Part shown: positions 1 to 6,735 of the stretch, piece by piece
How the letters are laid out: each line of letters starts with the position of its first letter
How positions within the stretch are numbered: the stretch's first letter is position 1
NCBI GenBank assembly: GCA_902803345.1
Contig: CADCPV010000271.1
Location: forward strand, 1-15,610
Source: an uncultured Eubacteriales bacterium
GTDB lineage: Bacteria > Bacillota_A > Clostridia > Lachnospirales > Lachnospiraceae
Length of the DNA: 15,610 bases
Reading direction: 5' to 3'
Position numbers and translations under genes: made by a program
The notes under the pieces: generated by a model
The model's database searches: none
What the model saw: only the letters and a program-made list of their open reading frames with translations
Told to the model about the DNA's origin: nothing

Positions 1-731
1 CCGAAAATCATGATCGCCAAAGCCAAAAAGCCCATGCCGCCGACGGAGGATTCCGCCGTGCCGTCCGCGATGGTTGCGATATAGGCATAGCCGCCTACGC
101 CCGCAAGGAAGCCGGAGATCGTCGTGCCCAGGTACCGCATCTTGAAGACGTTGATACCGACGGAAGCCGCTGCCTGCGGATGCTCGCCGCAGGAACGGAG
201 CCGCATGCCGGTCCGGGTCTTGTAGATCCAGATGGACAGCACAATGAACATGATCACAATGATATAGGTTGAAAGATACGCCTTGTCGCCGAAGATCTGC
301 ACCAGAGCCGGAAGATTGGGGTTCTTGATGACGTAGCCTGCGAAATTCGCGGGCATCTGAATCTTTTCACTGTTGAACAGTGAAAGCGCAAAGGCGTTTA
401 CGATTGCGGGAGCCAGCATATTGAGCGCTGTACCGCCGATCGTCTGGTCTGCCTTCAGCGTAACTGCTGAAAGGGACAGAAGGAGCGAGAAGATTGCTGC
501 CGCTGCGCCGGAAATCATCAGCACCACGAAGAACATCAGCTGAATATTTCCGGTCAGAATATCCGCCATGGAGAAAAAGCGGGCAACAATGGCTCCGATA
601 AAGGCGCCGAAGATCATTTCGCCTTCGAGTGCCAGGTTGATGACGCCGGAACGCTCTGCAAACATACCTGCCAGCGCAACGATCAAAAGGGGCGCCGCGT
701 AAACCAGTGTTTTCTGAAGTAAGAATACCAT
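1..731 (-). CDS. ABC transporter permease, BMP/nucleoside type, second permease (partial, C-terminus outside window)
   Basis: This is an integral membrane subunit that would form half of the channel of a nucleoside-type ABC importer with the permease encoded just upstream. The frame is open from an ATG at 731 to the window edge, giving 243 residues without a stop; the C-terminus is missing. The family signature ERSGVINLALEGE lies near residues 26-38, and GEHPQAA lies before the late conserved membrane segments, as in NupQ/YufQ-like permeases. Several hydrophobic segments are visible. The ATG shares one base with the TAA of the first permease (TAATG), so the two are probably translationally coupled. 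The ribosome binding site AAGGAGG lies inside the end of the preceding gene. Family assignment is firm; the transported nucleoside or sugar is inferred. Confidence 0.93.
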   Translation of the reverse strand, partial: MVFLLQKTLVYAAPLLIVALAGMFAERSGVINLALEGEMIFGAFIGAIVARFFSMADILTGNIQLMFFVVLMISGAAAAIFSLLLSLSAVTLKADQTIGGTALNMLAPAIVNAFALSLFNSEKIQMPANFAGYVIKNPNLPALVQIFGDKAYLSTYIIVIMFIVLSIWIYKTRTGMRLRSCGEHPQAAASVGINVFKMRYLGTTISGFLAGVGGYAYIATIADGTAESSVGGMGFLALAIMIF

Positions 732-2074
732 TACAGATCCGCCTCCTTTCCGTTATCTTCCGGATCATCCGGTTCTTTCTGTTCCTCCTCCGGTTCCGGT
801 TCGTCTTCGGGGATCAGCTCCACGTCGCTGTCCGCGTCTTCTGCCGTATCATCCGGTTCCTTCAGCACCTCTTCCGTTCCGCCTCCGGCAAGGGCTGCCG
901 CAGCACTGATGCCGCCTTCGGCAACCGGAGCCGCCGCAGTCGTCTTCTTCCTTCTGGACAGGATGTCATTGAAGAGCCGCGAGAAGCCTGCAAAGTAAAT
1001 GATCAGCGCGATGATGATATCCGCGATGTACTTGTTGAAGCCCGCGCTCGGCAGGTTGTCGCCACCGATCGAAAGATACCGGATAAAGAGACTGACAAAG
1101 ATGACCGCGATCGGATTGCTGGACCCAAGAAGCGCTGCCGGGATGCCGTTGAAACCGTAGTCCGGAAGCTTGCCGTAGGCGCTGTCGAATTTGAATTCGA
1201 TGCCGGGGTTCAGGTAGTAGATCGCACCGCCGATTGCCGCAAGACCGCCCGCAATCGCCATGGAAAGAATAATGTTGCGTTTTTCGTTCATACCTGCATA
1301 TCTTGCGCCGTATTTGTTGGCACCGCAGGCACGAAGTTCATAACCGAAAGTGGTCTTTGTGAGCATGATGTAGATAATGATCGCAAGAAGCACCGCAACC
1401 ACAATTCCGAGGTCGAGATACGACCCGGAGAACAGCTTGTTCAGGCCGATTTTCGGTGTTCCGTTTCCGGTAACCGCAGTCGTGATCAGGTATCCGGATT
1501 TGCCGGATCCGCTGTTGACAAGATGCGGCATCGCGCCGAAAACCCAGCTGACGATGTTCGCGGCAATCCAGTTCGTCATAATGCAGACGATAACTTCATT
1601 GACGTTGAAGACAGCCTTGAAGAAGCCGGGGATCGCGCCCCAGAGCATGCCGAAGACGGCGCCGACTACGAGAGCGAGAATCCAGACCAGGACGCCGAGC
1701 GCCGGCTTTCCGGTCGTGTTGATATTGAGCGCCACAAGAAGCGAGCCCATCGTGCCCATCAAAAACTGTCCGGCTGCACCGATGTTGAACAGACCGGTTT
1801 TATAAGCGATCGCGACCGAAACACCGGTCATAATCAGCGGCGTCGCGTAGAACATCATATCGCCGATATTGGTCCGGATATACTGTGCGGTTCCGCTCGA
1901 GAAGGGACCTCCCAAAAGAATCGTGAGTCCGTAAAATGCGTCGCCGACGGTGATCCAGTCGTTGAAGAAGCTCAGGATCACCATGACGATAAATCCTACG
2001 ACAAGTCCCGCCAGAATACAGAGAATTGAGGCGCGGACTGATTTAAAGCCCTGTTTTTCTGTCAGTTTTTTCAT
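731..2074 (-). CDS. ABC transporter permease, BMP/nucleoside type, first permease with acidic C-terminal tail
   Basis: This 447-residue inner-membrane permease resembles NupP/YufP and BPL_transp_2-type permeases that work with BMP lipoproteins. Residues 1-375 hold the hydrophobic core, with family-typical stretches such as KTGLFNIGAAGQF (92-104) and GANKYGARYAGMN (251-263). After the last membrane segment comes a tail of about 70 residues (378-447). It is Ala/Gly-rich first and then strongly acidic (many E, D and P) and is not part of the usual permease fold. The ATG at 2074 is 3 bases after the ATPase stop, and its ribosome binding site AAGGAGG is within the ATPase gene. It pairs with the downstream permease as a heterodimer. 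Substrate is inferred from the BMP protein to be a nucleoside or similar compound. Confidence 0.94.
   Translation of the reverse strand: MKKLTEKQGFKSVRASILCILAGLVVGFIVMVILSFFNDWITVGDAFYGLTILLGGPFSSGTAQYIRTNIGDMMFYATPLIMTGVSVAIAYKTGLFNIGAAGQFLMGTMGSLLVALNINTTGKPALGVLVWILALVVGAVFGMLWGAIPGFFKAVFNVNEVIVCIMTNWIAANIVSWVFGAMPHLVNSGSGKSGYLITTAVTGNGTPKIGLNKLFSGSYLDLGIVVAVLLAIIIYIMLTKTTFGYELRACGANKYGARYAGMNEKRNIILSMAIAGGLAAIGGAIYYLNPGIEFKFDSAYGKLPDYGFNGIPAALLGSSNPIAVIFVSLFIRYLSIGGDNLPSAGFNKYIADIIIALIIYFAGFSRLFNDILSRRKKTTAAAPVAEGGISAAAALAGGGTEEVLKEPDDTAEDADSDVELIPEDEPEPEEEQKEPDDPEDNGKEADL
734..943 (-). other. Acidic, proline-rich C-terminal extension of the first permease
   Basis: Residues 378-447 of the permease lie after a basic stop-transfer motif (SRRKK). 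They begin with an Ala/Gly-rich linker, followed by clusters such as EPDDTAEDADSD and EDEPEPEEE. The stretch is predicted by eye to be disordered and cytoplasmic. It is an addition to the family fold with no recognised function. Confidence 0.7.
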
Positions 2075-2077
2075 GAT

Positions 2078-3619
2078 TTACGCCTCCTTTCCCTGATCTC
2101 GTTTCGCGCCGGCCATGTACAGGCCGAGTTCCTGGACCGTGGTCTTCTTGGGATCCAGTTCGCCGACGATTTCTCCCTCATAGATTACAAGGATCCGGTC
2201 GGAAAGACTCATCACCTCATCCAGTTCGAGGGAAATCAGGAGAACTGCCGCGCCCTCATCGCGCTTCTTTACGATTTCGCTGTGAATGAATTCAATCGCG
2301 CCGACGTCGAGACCGCGGGTCGGCTGGATTGCGATCAGAAGCTTGTGTTCGTGATCGAGCTCTCTTGCGACGATGGCTTTCTGCTGGTTGCCGCCGGACA
2401 TGGAACGCGCTGTCGACTCGGCGCCGGCAGCGGACCGGACGTCGAATTCCTCAATCAGCTGATCGGCGTATTTACGGACTTCGTCGAATTTGATCAGCCC
2501 GTGATTCTGGAAGCGGGGCTCGCGGTAACGCCGGAGCACGATATTCTCCTGCAGGGAGAAATCCAGGATCAGGCCGTGTTTGTGCCGGTCTTCCGGAATA
2601 TTGCTCATGCCGTGTTCCGCGCGGTAGAGAATACTCTTTTTGGTGATATCCTCCCCGTCCAAAATGATGCTGCCGTGCTCTGCCTTCGCAAGGCCTGTCA
2701 GCGCGTAGCCGAGCTCCGTCTGTCCGTTGCCGTCGATACCGGCGATACAGGTAATCTCACCTGCCCGAACCGTGAAGCTGACATTCCGGACTGCGTCCTT
2801 CGGATGGGAAATGCTGTGAACGCTCAGGTTTTTCACCTCGAGCACTGCCTGCTTCGGTTCTGCAGGCTTCTTCTCAACCTCGAAATTCACGGAACGTCCG
2901 ACCATCATTTCGGAAAGCTCTTCCTTGGTGGTGTTTTTGACATCCACCGTGCCGATGTAGCGGCCTTTTCGAAGCACTGAGCAGCGGTCCGCAACTTCCA
3001 TGATTTCATTCAGTTTATGGGTAATAAAGAGAATGGATTTTCCTTCTGCAGCCAGGTTTTTCATGATCTGCATCAGCTCGTCGATTTCCTGCGGCGTCAG
3101 CACTGCGGTCGGTTCGTCGAAGATCAGGATCTCATTGTCCCGGTACAGCATCTTGAGGATTTCGGTACGCTGCTGCATGCCGACGGTGATGTCCTCAATC
3201 AGCGCATCCGGGTCGACCGCAAGGCCGTACTTTTTGCTGAGCTCCTCAACTTTTTTCCGGGCCGTACTCTTTTTCAGGAAGCCGAAGACCGTATCTTCAT
3301 TGCCGAGGATAATGTTGTCGAGCACGCTGAAGTTCTCGACGAGTTTGAAATGCTGGTGCACCATGCCGATCCCGAGAGCCGTCGCGTCATTGGGGTCGGA
3401 GATCTTTACGGGCTTCCCGTCCTTTAAGATTTCGCCCTCATCGGGATCGTACAGACCGAAAAGCACGCTCATCAGCGTCGACTTGCCCGCGCCGTTTTCG
3501 CCGAGAAGCGCATGGATTTCGCCCCGGCGAAGCTGAAGCGTGATATCATCGTTTGCCTTGAGTGTCCCGAAAATCTTGGTGATATGCCGCATTTCGATTA
3601 CATACGGTTGTTCACTCAT
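2078..3619 (-). CDS. ABC transporter ATP-binding protein, double-domain (nucleoside/sugar type)
   Basis: This 513-residue tandem ATPase would energise the two permeases. The first nucleotide-binding domain has Walker A GENGAGKST (40-48), a signature-region TVGMQQR (145-151) and Walker B ILIFDEPTA (164-172). The second has a degenerate Walker A GIDGNGQTE (294-302), signature SMSGGNQQK (406-414) and a Walker B region ending in QPTRGLD, where Gln replaces the catalytic Glu. That asymmetry is normal for the RbsA/NupO/YufO class, so the first site is probably the hydrolytic one. The start ATG at 3619 is preceded by GGGAGGA. It follows the BMP lipoprotein gene after a 111-base spacer with a stem-loop and is almost contiguous with the first permease. 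Family call is very secure; substrate rests on context. Confidence 0.96.
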   Translation of the reverse strand: MSEQPYVIEMRHITKIFGTLKANDDITLQLRRGEIHALLGENGAGKSTLMSVLFGLYDPDEGEILKDGKPVKISDPNDATALGIGMVHQHFKLVENFSVLDNIILGNEDTVFGFLKKSTARKKVEELSKKYGLAVDPDALIEDITVGMQQRTEILKMLYRDNEILIFDEPTAVLTPQEIDELMQIMKNLAAEGKSILFITHKLNEIMEVADRCSVLRKGRYIGTVDVKNTTKEELSEMMVGRSVNFEVEKKPAEPKQAVLEVKNLSVHSISHPKDAVRNVSFTVRAGEITCIAGIDGNGQTELGYALTGLAKAEHGSIILDGEDITKKSILYRAEHGMSNIPEDRHKHGLILDFSLQENIVLRRYREPRFQNHGLIKFDEVRKYADQLIEEFDVRSAAGAESTARSMSGGNQQKAIVARELDHEHKLLIAIQPTRGLDVGAIEFIHSEIVKKRDEGAAVLLISLELDEVMSLSDRILVIYEGEIVGELDPKKTTVQELGLYMAGAKRDQGKEA

Positions 3620-3644
3620 AAACGTTTTCCTCCCTGTGGGAATA

Positions 3645-3680
3645 ATAAAAGAAGGAGCCTACATGTGAGGTAAGCTCCTT
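3645..3680 (-). terminator. Intercistronic stem-loop between lipoprotein and ATPase genes (likely partial terminator)
   Basis: Arms AAGGAGC (3674-3680, minus sense) and GCTCCTT (3652-3658) give a 7-bp stem, with TAC/GTA pairs possible further in, followed by CTTTTATTATT on the minus strand. It lies inside the importer operon, where a leaky terminator would keep the lipoprotein more abundant than the ATPase and permeases. The plus-strand reading has an even better U-tract, but no plus-strand gene ends here. Confidence 0.6.
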
Positions 3681-3694
3681 TTTTGCCGTGAAAG

Positions 3695-3711
3695 GGAAAG
3701 AACAGCTTTCC
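3695..3711 (-). other. Short hairpin just after the lipoprotein stop codon
   Basis: The inverted repeat GGAAAG-5 bases-CTTTCC lies about 20 bases past the lipoprotein stop and has no U-tract. It could protect the lipoprotein mRNA 3' end from exonucleases. Weak evidence: sequence symmetry only. Confidence 0.35.
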
Positions 3712-3730
3712 GCAATCGCGCCGGTGTTAT

Positions 3731-4840
3731 TTAGTTTTCATACACAACCGTTGCATGAGAACCGGCAGTTGCCTTGTTCCAGAAATCAGCGGTATCGCAG
3801 CCGTCAACATTGGCATCCGGGGTAACCGCGCCGCTCTTGATCTTGCCGAAGATATCGTCGTAATCAGCCTGGCTGAACTTGCTGAACTTGGAGGTGCTCA
3901 TCGGAAGGCCGGTCGCATCGTCCGCAGCACCGAGGTTGGAAGCCTGTCCGCCAAGCTTCGCATCCCACTCGCCGTTGTACATCTCGGTGAGGATCTTCTG
4001 AACAGAAGCAGACAGTCCCTTCATTGCAGAGGTGATGACACGGTCGGAAAGGGTTGACTGGTCGGTATCAACGCCGATGATCTTGCCGTCAGCAGTTTCC
4101 TTCGCCGCAGCGATAACGCTCTGAATCATAGAGCCGCCGCAGGAGAAGATAACCTGTGTGCCGTCATTGTACCAGCTGGACATCTGGGTCGCAAGCTCTG
4201 TGGAAGCAGAGAACGAGGAACCGTACTTGAAGCTGATCTTGATCTCGATATCAACGCCCAGTTCATCCGCAGCATCACGCGCGCCCTGGACAAAGCCATA
4301 AGCGAAACGGTTGCAGGCCGGGTTGGATCCGCCGCCGCCGAAGGTTCCGCCGAGCTTGGTGTAGCCGTCCTTGACTGCCGCATAGCCTGCAAGGTAGCCG
4401 GATTCCTGCTCCTTGTAGACGATCGCGGTGACGTTGTTGAGCATGTTGCCGTTGCCGTCATCGAGTGCCCAGCCGTCGACGAAGATGAACTTCACATCCT
4501 TCGATTCCATTGCAACAGTCGTCATAGCGCCTGCCTGCAGGAAGCCGGGTGCAACGATAACCTTGGCACCGTTCTTGATTGCCTGGCGCATGGCAGCAAC
4601 ACGGTCATTGTCGGTTGCGTCAGAGCCGTTGGCGGGCTGATAGTAAGCGTAGGTCTTGCTGTTGGCCTTGGCGTAAGCTTCAGCACCTTCGTAGGTACCC
4701 TGGTTGAAGCCGCCGTCCTTCAGCTGGCCGACGTCTGTGACAACTGCGATCTCAGCAGTCTTGCCGCCGGTGCAGGCGGAAAGTCCGAGAACCGACAGAA
4801 GCATTGCCGAGGCAAGCAGTACTGCTAATAACTTTCTCAT
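3731..4840 (-). CDS. BMP family ABC transporter substrate-binding lipoprotein
   Basis: This 369-residue extracellular lipoprotein would bind the substrate and deliver it to the permease pair. The N-terminus is a lipoprotein signal peptide: basic MRK, a hydrophobic core, then the lipobox LSAC with the lipidated Cys at residue 23. The mature protein begins with VVTDVGQLKDGGFNQ (33-47), characteristic of the BMP/PnrA/TmpC/NupN family of purine nucleoside binders. FIFVDGWALDD and KIIGVDTDQS match the later strands of the periplasmic-binding-protein fold. The ATG at 4840 has an AAGGAGAG-type ribosome binding site, and a consensus promoter lies 58 bases upstream. It is the first gene of the importer operon. 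Nucleoside specificity is a family-based inference. Confidence 0.95.
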   Translation of the reverse strand: MRKLLAVLLASAMLLSVLGLSACTGGKTAEIAVVTDVGQLKDGGFNQGTYEGAEAYAKANSKTYAYYQPANGSDATDNDRVAAMRQAIKNGAKVIVAPGFLQAGAMTTVAMESKDVKFIFVDGWALDDGNGNMLNNVTAIVYKEQESGYLAGYAAVKDGYTKLGGTFGGGGSNPACNRFAYGFVQGARDAADELGVDIEIKISFKYGSSFSASTELATQMSSWYNDGTQVIFSCGGSMIQSVIAAAKETADGKIIGVDTDQSTLSDRVITSAMKGLSASVQKILTEMYNGEWDAKLGGQASNLGAADDATGLPMSTSKFSKFSQADYDDIFGKIKSGAVTPDANVDGCDTADFWNKATAGSHATVVYEN

Positions 4841-4897
4841 AATCCTTCTCTCCTTTTATTGAAAAAGTGTTCCGACGGGTTTTTCCCATCGTTCTCT

Positions 4898-4926
4898 ATT
4901 CTACTCCAAAGTTCCGTTTTCGTCAA
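4898..4926 (-). promoter_or_regulatory. Sigma-A-type promoter of the BMP importer operon
   Basis: On the minus strand, TTGACG (4926-4921) is followed after exactly 17 bases by TAGAAT (4903-4898). This matches the -35/-10 consensus at 10 of 12 positions. It lies between the tRNA terminator and the lipoprotein ribosome binding site, so the importer starts its own transcript here. No operator or riboswitch fold was recognised in the short leader. Confidence 0.8.
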
Positions 4927-4950
4927 TCTGCTTTTCGGTAAATTTGCACA

Positions 4951-4982
4951 GAAAAAGGCCCGTTCTTTTAACAGAACGGACC
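4951..4982 (-). terminator. Intrinsic terminator of the tRNA unit
   Basis: GGTCCGTTCT (4982-4973) pairs with AGAACGGGCC (4966-4957) as a 10-bp stem with one G-U pair and a GTTAAA-type loop. TTTTT follows on the minus strand. It starts 13 bases after the Trp tRNA and ends before the importer promoter. Confidence 0.88.
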
Positions 4983-4994
4983 AGGTTTTTTCAG

Positions 4995-5065
4995 CAGGGG
5001 TAGAAGGATTCGAACCCTCATTTACGGTTTTGGAGACCGTTGCTCTACCCTTGAACTATACCCCT
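4995..5065 (-). tRNA. tRNA-Trp (anticodon CCA)
   Basis: A complete 71-base cloverleaf can be drawn. The acceptor stem is AGGGGTA/TACCCCT with discriminator G. The D-stem is GTTC/GAGC, the anticodon stem ACGGT/ACCGT encloses loop CTCCAAA (anticodon CCA), and the T-stem is GAGGG/CCTTC with the TTCGAAT loop. The 3' CCA is not encoded and would be added by tRNA nucleotidyltransferase. It follows tRNA-Pro by 8 bases on the same transcript. Confidence 0.96.
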
Positions 5066-5073
5066 ATGAAACA

Positions 5074-5147
5074 TCGAGGTGACAGGATTTGAACCTGCGA
5101 CCTCTGCGTCCCGAACGCAGCGCTCTACCAAACTGAGCCACACCTCG
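5074..5147 (-). tRNA. tRNA-Pro (anticodon CGG)
   Basis: A complete 74-base cloverleaf is present. The acceptor is CGAGGTG/CACCTCG with discriminator A. The D-stem is GCTC/GAGC, the anticodon stem CTGCG/CGCAG encloses loop TTCGGGA (anticodon CGG, reading CCG), and the T-stem is GCAGG/CCTGT. CCA is not encoded. A dedicated CCG reader fits a genome with GC-rich third codon positions. Confidence 0.96.
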
Positions 5148-5177
5148 ATACGCGCCCTCTTTTGAGGCACGACAAAC

Positions 5178-5206
5178 AGTATAAGGGATTCACGAAGAAA
5201 AGTCAA
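5178..5206 (-). promoter_or_regulatory. Sigma-A-type promoter of the tRNA-Pro/tRNA-Trp unit
   Basis: TTGACT (5206-5201) is followed after 17 bases by TATACT (5183-5178) on the minus strand, about 30 bases before the 5' end of tRNA-Pro. This near-perfect consensus with optimal spacing fits a strong stable-RNA promoter. Confidence 0.85.
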
Positions 5207-5216
5207 GCGTTTTTTT

Positions 5217-5236
5217 CGCAATCAGCCGCAATCAGC
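5217..5236. repeat. Two-copy 10-base tandem repeat
   Basis: CGCAATCAGC occurs twice head to tail directly after the stop codon of the alkylation-repair gene and before the tRNA promoter. It is too short to interpret and is probably slippage. Confidence 0.5.
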
Positions 5237-5241
5237 CGCCC

Positions 5242-5889
5242 TCAGTCATCCAGAAGAAAAGCTGCCGCATCAATCCGGTATTCTGACAGATCGACGCGGT
5301 TGTCCCTGACTTCCACCCCCTCCGCTCTCAGCCGTTTTGCCTGAACGTCCGGCCCGCCGAAGGCAAAGGCTCCGGAGAGTTTTCCCGCCGAACTGACAAC
5401 CCTGTGGCAGGGAATGGCAGACGGATCCGGGTTCTTATGAAGTGCGTTTCCGACCGCGCGCGACATCCGCGGATTGCCGGCAAGCGCCGCGATATCGCCG
5501 TAGGTGGCGACTTTTCCCTTTGGAACCTTTTTCACCGCTTCGTAAATCCGTTTCGCCGGGCTGTCGGTCACAAGATCGTAGCTTTCCTGGATCATCCGGA
5601 TCACAACATCTTCCGGGACACTTCCGTCAAGCGCGATATTCGACCAGTGTTCCTTATTCATGTGATAAGCTGCCGTAACCGCCGGATAGAGATCCCGATA
5701 GAAATCCCGCCAGGAAGGATCCGCCTTGACGGTTGCGTTCATCAGCCCGTCCTTCTCATAGGTCCACAAAAAAGCCTTCTTTGAGCCCTTTACCCGTACC
5801 AGCACCCAGTTCGGATCGTGAAAAGGAATGTCGGTATAGGTGTCCGGCAGCAAGAGTGCCGCCGACAGCGCTTCTTCTCTTGTAGTCAT
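5242..5889 (-). CDS. MmcQ/YjbR-like domain fused to a methylated-DNA-protein cysteine methyltransferase domain
   Basis: This 215-residue two-domain protein is probably for DNA alkylation repair. Residues 1-105 resemble the MmcQ/YjbR DNA-binding-like fold (WTYEKDGLMNATVKADP; YHMNKEHWSNIALDG). Residues 112-195 form the C-terminal catalytic domain of O6-alkylguanine-DNA alkyltransferases: KVATYGDIAALAG, SRAVGNAL with the arginine finger, and the active motif IPCHRVV with acceptor Cys161. Because the Cys is present it should be an active suicide transferase, not an alkyltransferase-like protein. The usual N-terminal MGMT domain is replaced by MmcQ/YjbR, a combination I believe also occurs in other Bacillota. 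The ATG at 5889 is chosen because AGGAAG sits 6 bases ahead; the GTG at 5904 has no ribosome binding site. It follows the rplT terminator hairpin and ends before the tRNA promoter. Confidence 0.9.
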   Translation of the reverse strand: MTTREEALSAALLLPDTYTDIPFHDPNWVLVRVKGSKKAFLWTYEKDGLMNATVKADPSWRDFYRDLYPAVTAAYHMNKEHWSNIALDGSVPEDVVIRMIQESYDLVTDSPAKRIYEAVKKVPKGKVATYGDIAALAGNPRMSRAVGNALHKNPDPSAIPCHRVVSSAGKLSGAFAFGGPDVQAKRLRAEGVEVRDNRVDLSEYRIDAAAFLLDD

Positions 5890-5912
5890 AGAGAGCTTCC
5901 TCACAGTTCATG

Positions 5913-5949
5913 AAAGACGCGGGGCTCCGCCTTCAGGCGAATCCCCGCG
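5913..5949 (-). terminator. Terminator-like hairpin after rplT
   Basis: CGCGGGG (5949-5943) pairs with CCCCGCG (5924-5918), with an inner CGCC/GGCG helix and a 4-base loop, followed by the short pyrimidine run TCTTTC on the minus strand. It lies 21 bases past the rplT stop and just before the repair gene. The stem is strong but the U-tract poor, so read-through into the repair gene is likely. Confidence 0.65.
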
Positions 5950-5970
5950 CAGTCATGGGTATATCGAATC

Positions 5971-6324
5971 TTACAGATTTCCCTTTGCGGTATCGCAGAG
6001 TGCTGCAAAGCCTTCTGCATCGTTGACAGCCATGTCGGCGAGGACCTTGCGGTTCAGCTCGATGCCGGCATTCTTCAGACCGAACATGAAACGGGAGTAC
6101 GAAAGTCCGTTCATGCGGGCCGCTGCGTTGATACGCGCGATCCAGAGCTGACGGAACTGACGCTTCCGCTCTTTTCTTCCCGAATAAGCGCTTGTCAGGG
6201 CACGCATCACGGCCTGCTTCGCTGCTCTGTACTGTTTGGATCTTGCTCCTCTGTATCCTTTCGCCAGCTTCAGCACACGGTTGTGCTTTTTCTTGGCGCC
6301 CATACCACCTTTAACTCTTGCCAT
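5971..6324 (-). CDS. rplT: 50S ribosomal protein L20
   Basis: This 117-residue basic protein is full length. It starts [20 protein letters not shown] and contains [21 protein letters not shown] and [16 protein letters not shown], the classic L20 helices that bind 23S rRNA early in large-subunit assembly. The C-terminal globular part ([25 protein letters not shown]) is intact. The ATG at 6324 is preceded by GGAGG. In Bacillota L20 also represses its own operon by binding an rRNA mimic in the mRNA; candidate structures are in the infC leader and in the unusually long spacer upstream of this gene. Confidence 0.98.
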   Translation of the reverse strand: MARVKGGMGAKKKHNRVLKLAKGYRGARSKQYRAAKQAVMRALTSAYSGRKERKRQFRQLWIARINAAARMNGLSYSRFMFGLKNAGIELNRKVLADMAVNDAEGFAALCDTAKGNL

Positions 6325-6519
6325 TTTATATTTCCTCCAAATCTTTTATACTAAATATGCTTGATACGGCTTTCTCCGTGCTGCGCACTCCCGAAAGCCT
6401 GCAAACACTCACAATCCGCTCGTTTTTCAAAACGGCTTCTTGTTCGTGTTTGTTCGGGTCCCAACGTCAGAACTGCGTATGCAGGCATCCGCATTCTGAC
6501 CTTTGTCCCCTTGTATCAA
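6325..6519 (-). promoter_or_regulatory. Long structured rpmI-rplT spacer, candidate cis-regulatory RNA
   Basis: The 195 bases between rpmI and rplT hold no gene but three inverted repeats in a row (minus sense). 6500-6466 forms GTCAGAATGCG paired with CGCA-g-TTCTGAC (11 pairs, one bulge). 6438-6425 forms CGTTT/AAACG with loop TGAA. 6399-6368 forms GGCTTTC/GAAAGCC with inner GTGC/GCAC. None has a U-tract, so they are not ordinary terminators. Regulation by L20 or RNA processing is a guess from position. Confidence 0.5.
6466..6500 (-). other. Strong 11-bp hairpin in the rpmI-rplT spacer
   Basis: On the minus strand the arms are GTCAGAATGCG and CGCA-g-TTCTGAC, separated by a 12-base loop (gatgcctgcata) that has further self-complementarity. 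It starts 19 bases after the rpmI stop and is the best-formed structure of this spacer. Confidence 0.65.
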
Positions 6520-6714
6520 TCAGATGTACGGCAGAACCTTCTTCATGTTGCGGTTAGCCGGATCAATGATCGTGGACTTACGGAGATTCCTTTTCCGCTT
6601 GGTGGACTTCTTCGTTAAAATGTGGCTCTTGTACGCCTTCATTCTCTTTAACTGGCCGGATCCGGTCTTTGTGAAGCGCTTCGCTGCTGCGCGTTTGGTC
6701 TTTACCTTTGGCAT
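6520..6714 (-). CDS. rpmI: 50S ribosomal protein L35
   Basis: This 64-residue very basic protein begins [20 protein letters not shown] and has [20 protein letters not shown], both diagnostic of L35, a large-subunit protein. It is full length. The ATG at 6714 has an AGGAGG ribosome binding site ending 8 bases upstream. It lies 21 bases after infC, the standard order infC-rpmI-rplT. Confidence 0.98.
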   Translation of the reverse strand: MPKVKTKRAAAKRFTKTGSGQLKRMKAYKSHILTKKSTKRKRNLRKSTIIDPANRNMKKVLPYI

Positions 6715-6735
6715 GTGTACTTTCCTCCTGATTCT

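Noticed and set aside
707..2029. Long plus-strand open frame opposite the first permease gene
   Set aside because: It mirrors a clearly conserved permease on the other strand, lacks any family motif and a ribosome binding site, and has the charged composition typical of an antisense shadow.
2282..3427. Plus-strand open frames opposite the ABC ATPase
   Set aside because: The minus-strand frame holds both ABC domains with all motifs; the plus-strand frames have no recognisable domain.
4951..5147. tRNA-associated integration site (att)
   Set aside because: No integrase gene, no direct repeat of a tRNA 3' end and no foreign-looking genes adjoin the tRNA pair.
5890..5904. GTG start at 5904 for the alkylation-repair gene
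   Set aside because: Its upstream region has no ribosome binding site, while AGGAAG within this stretch serves the ATG at 5889.
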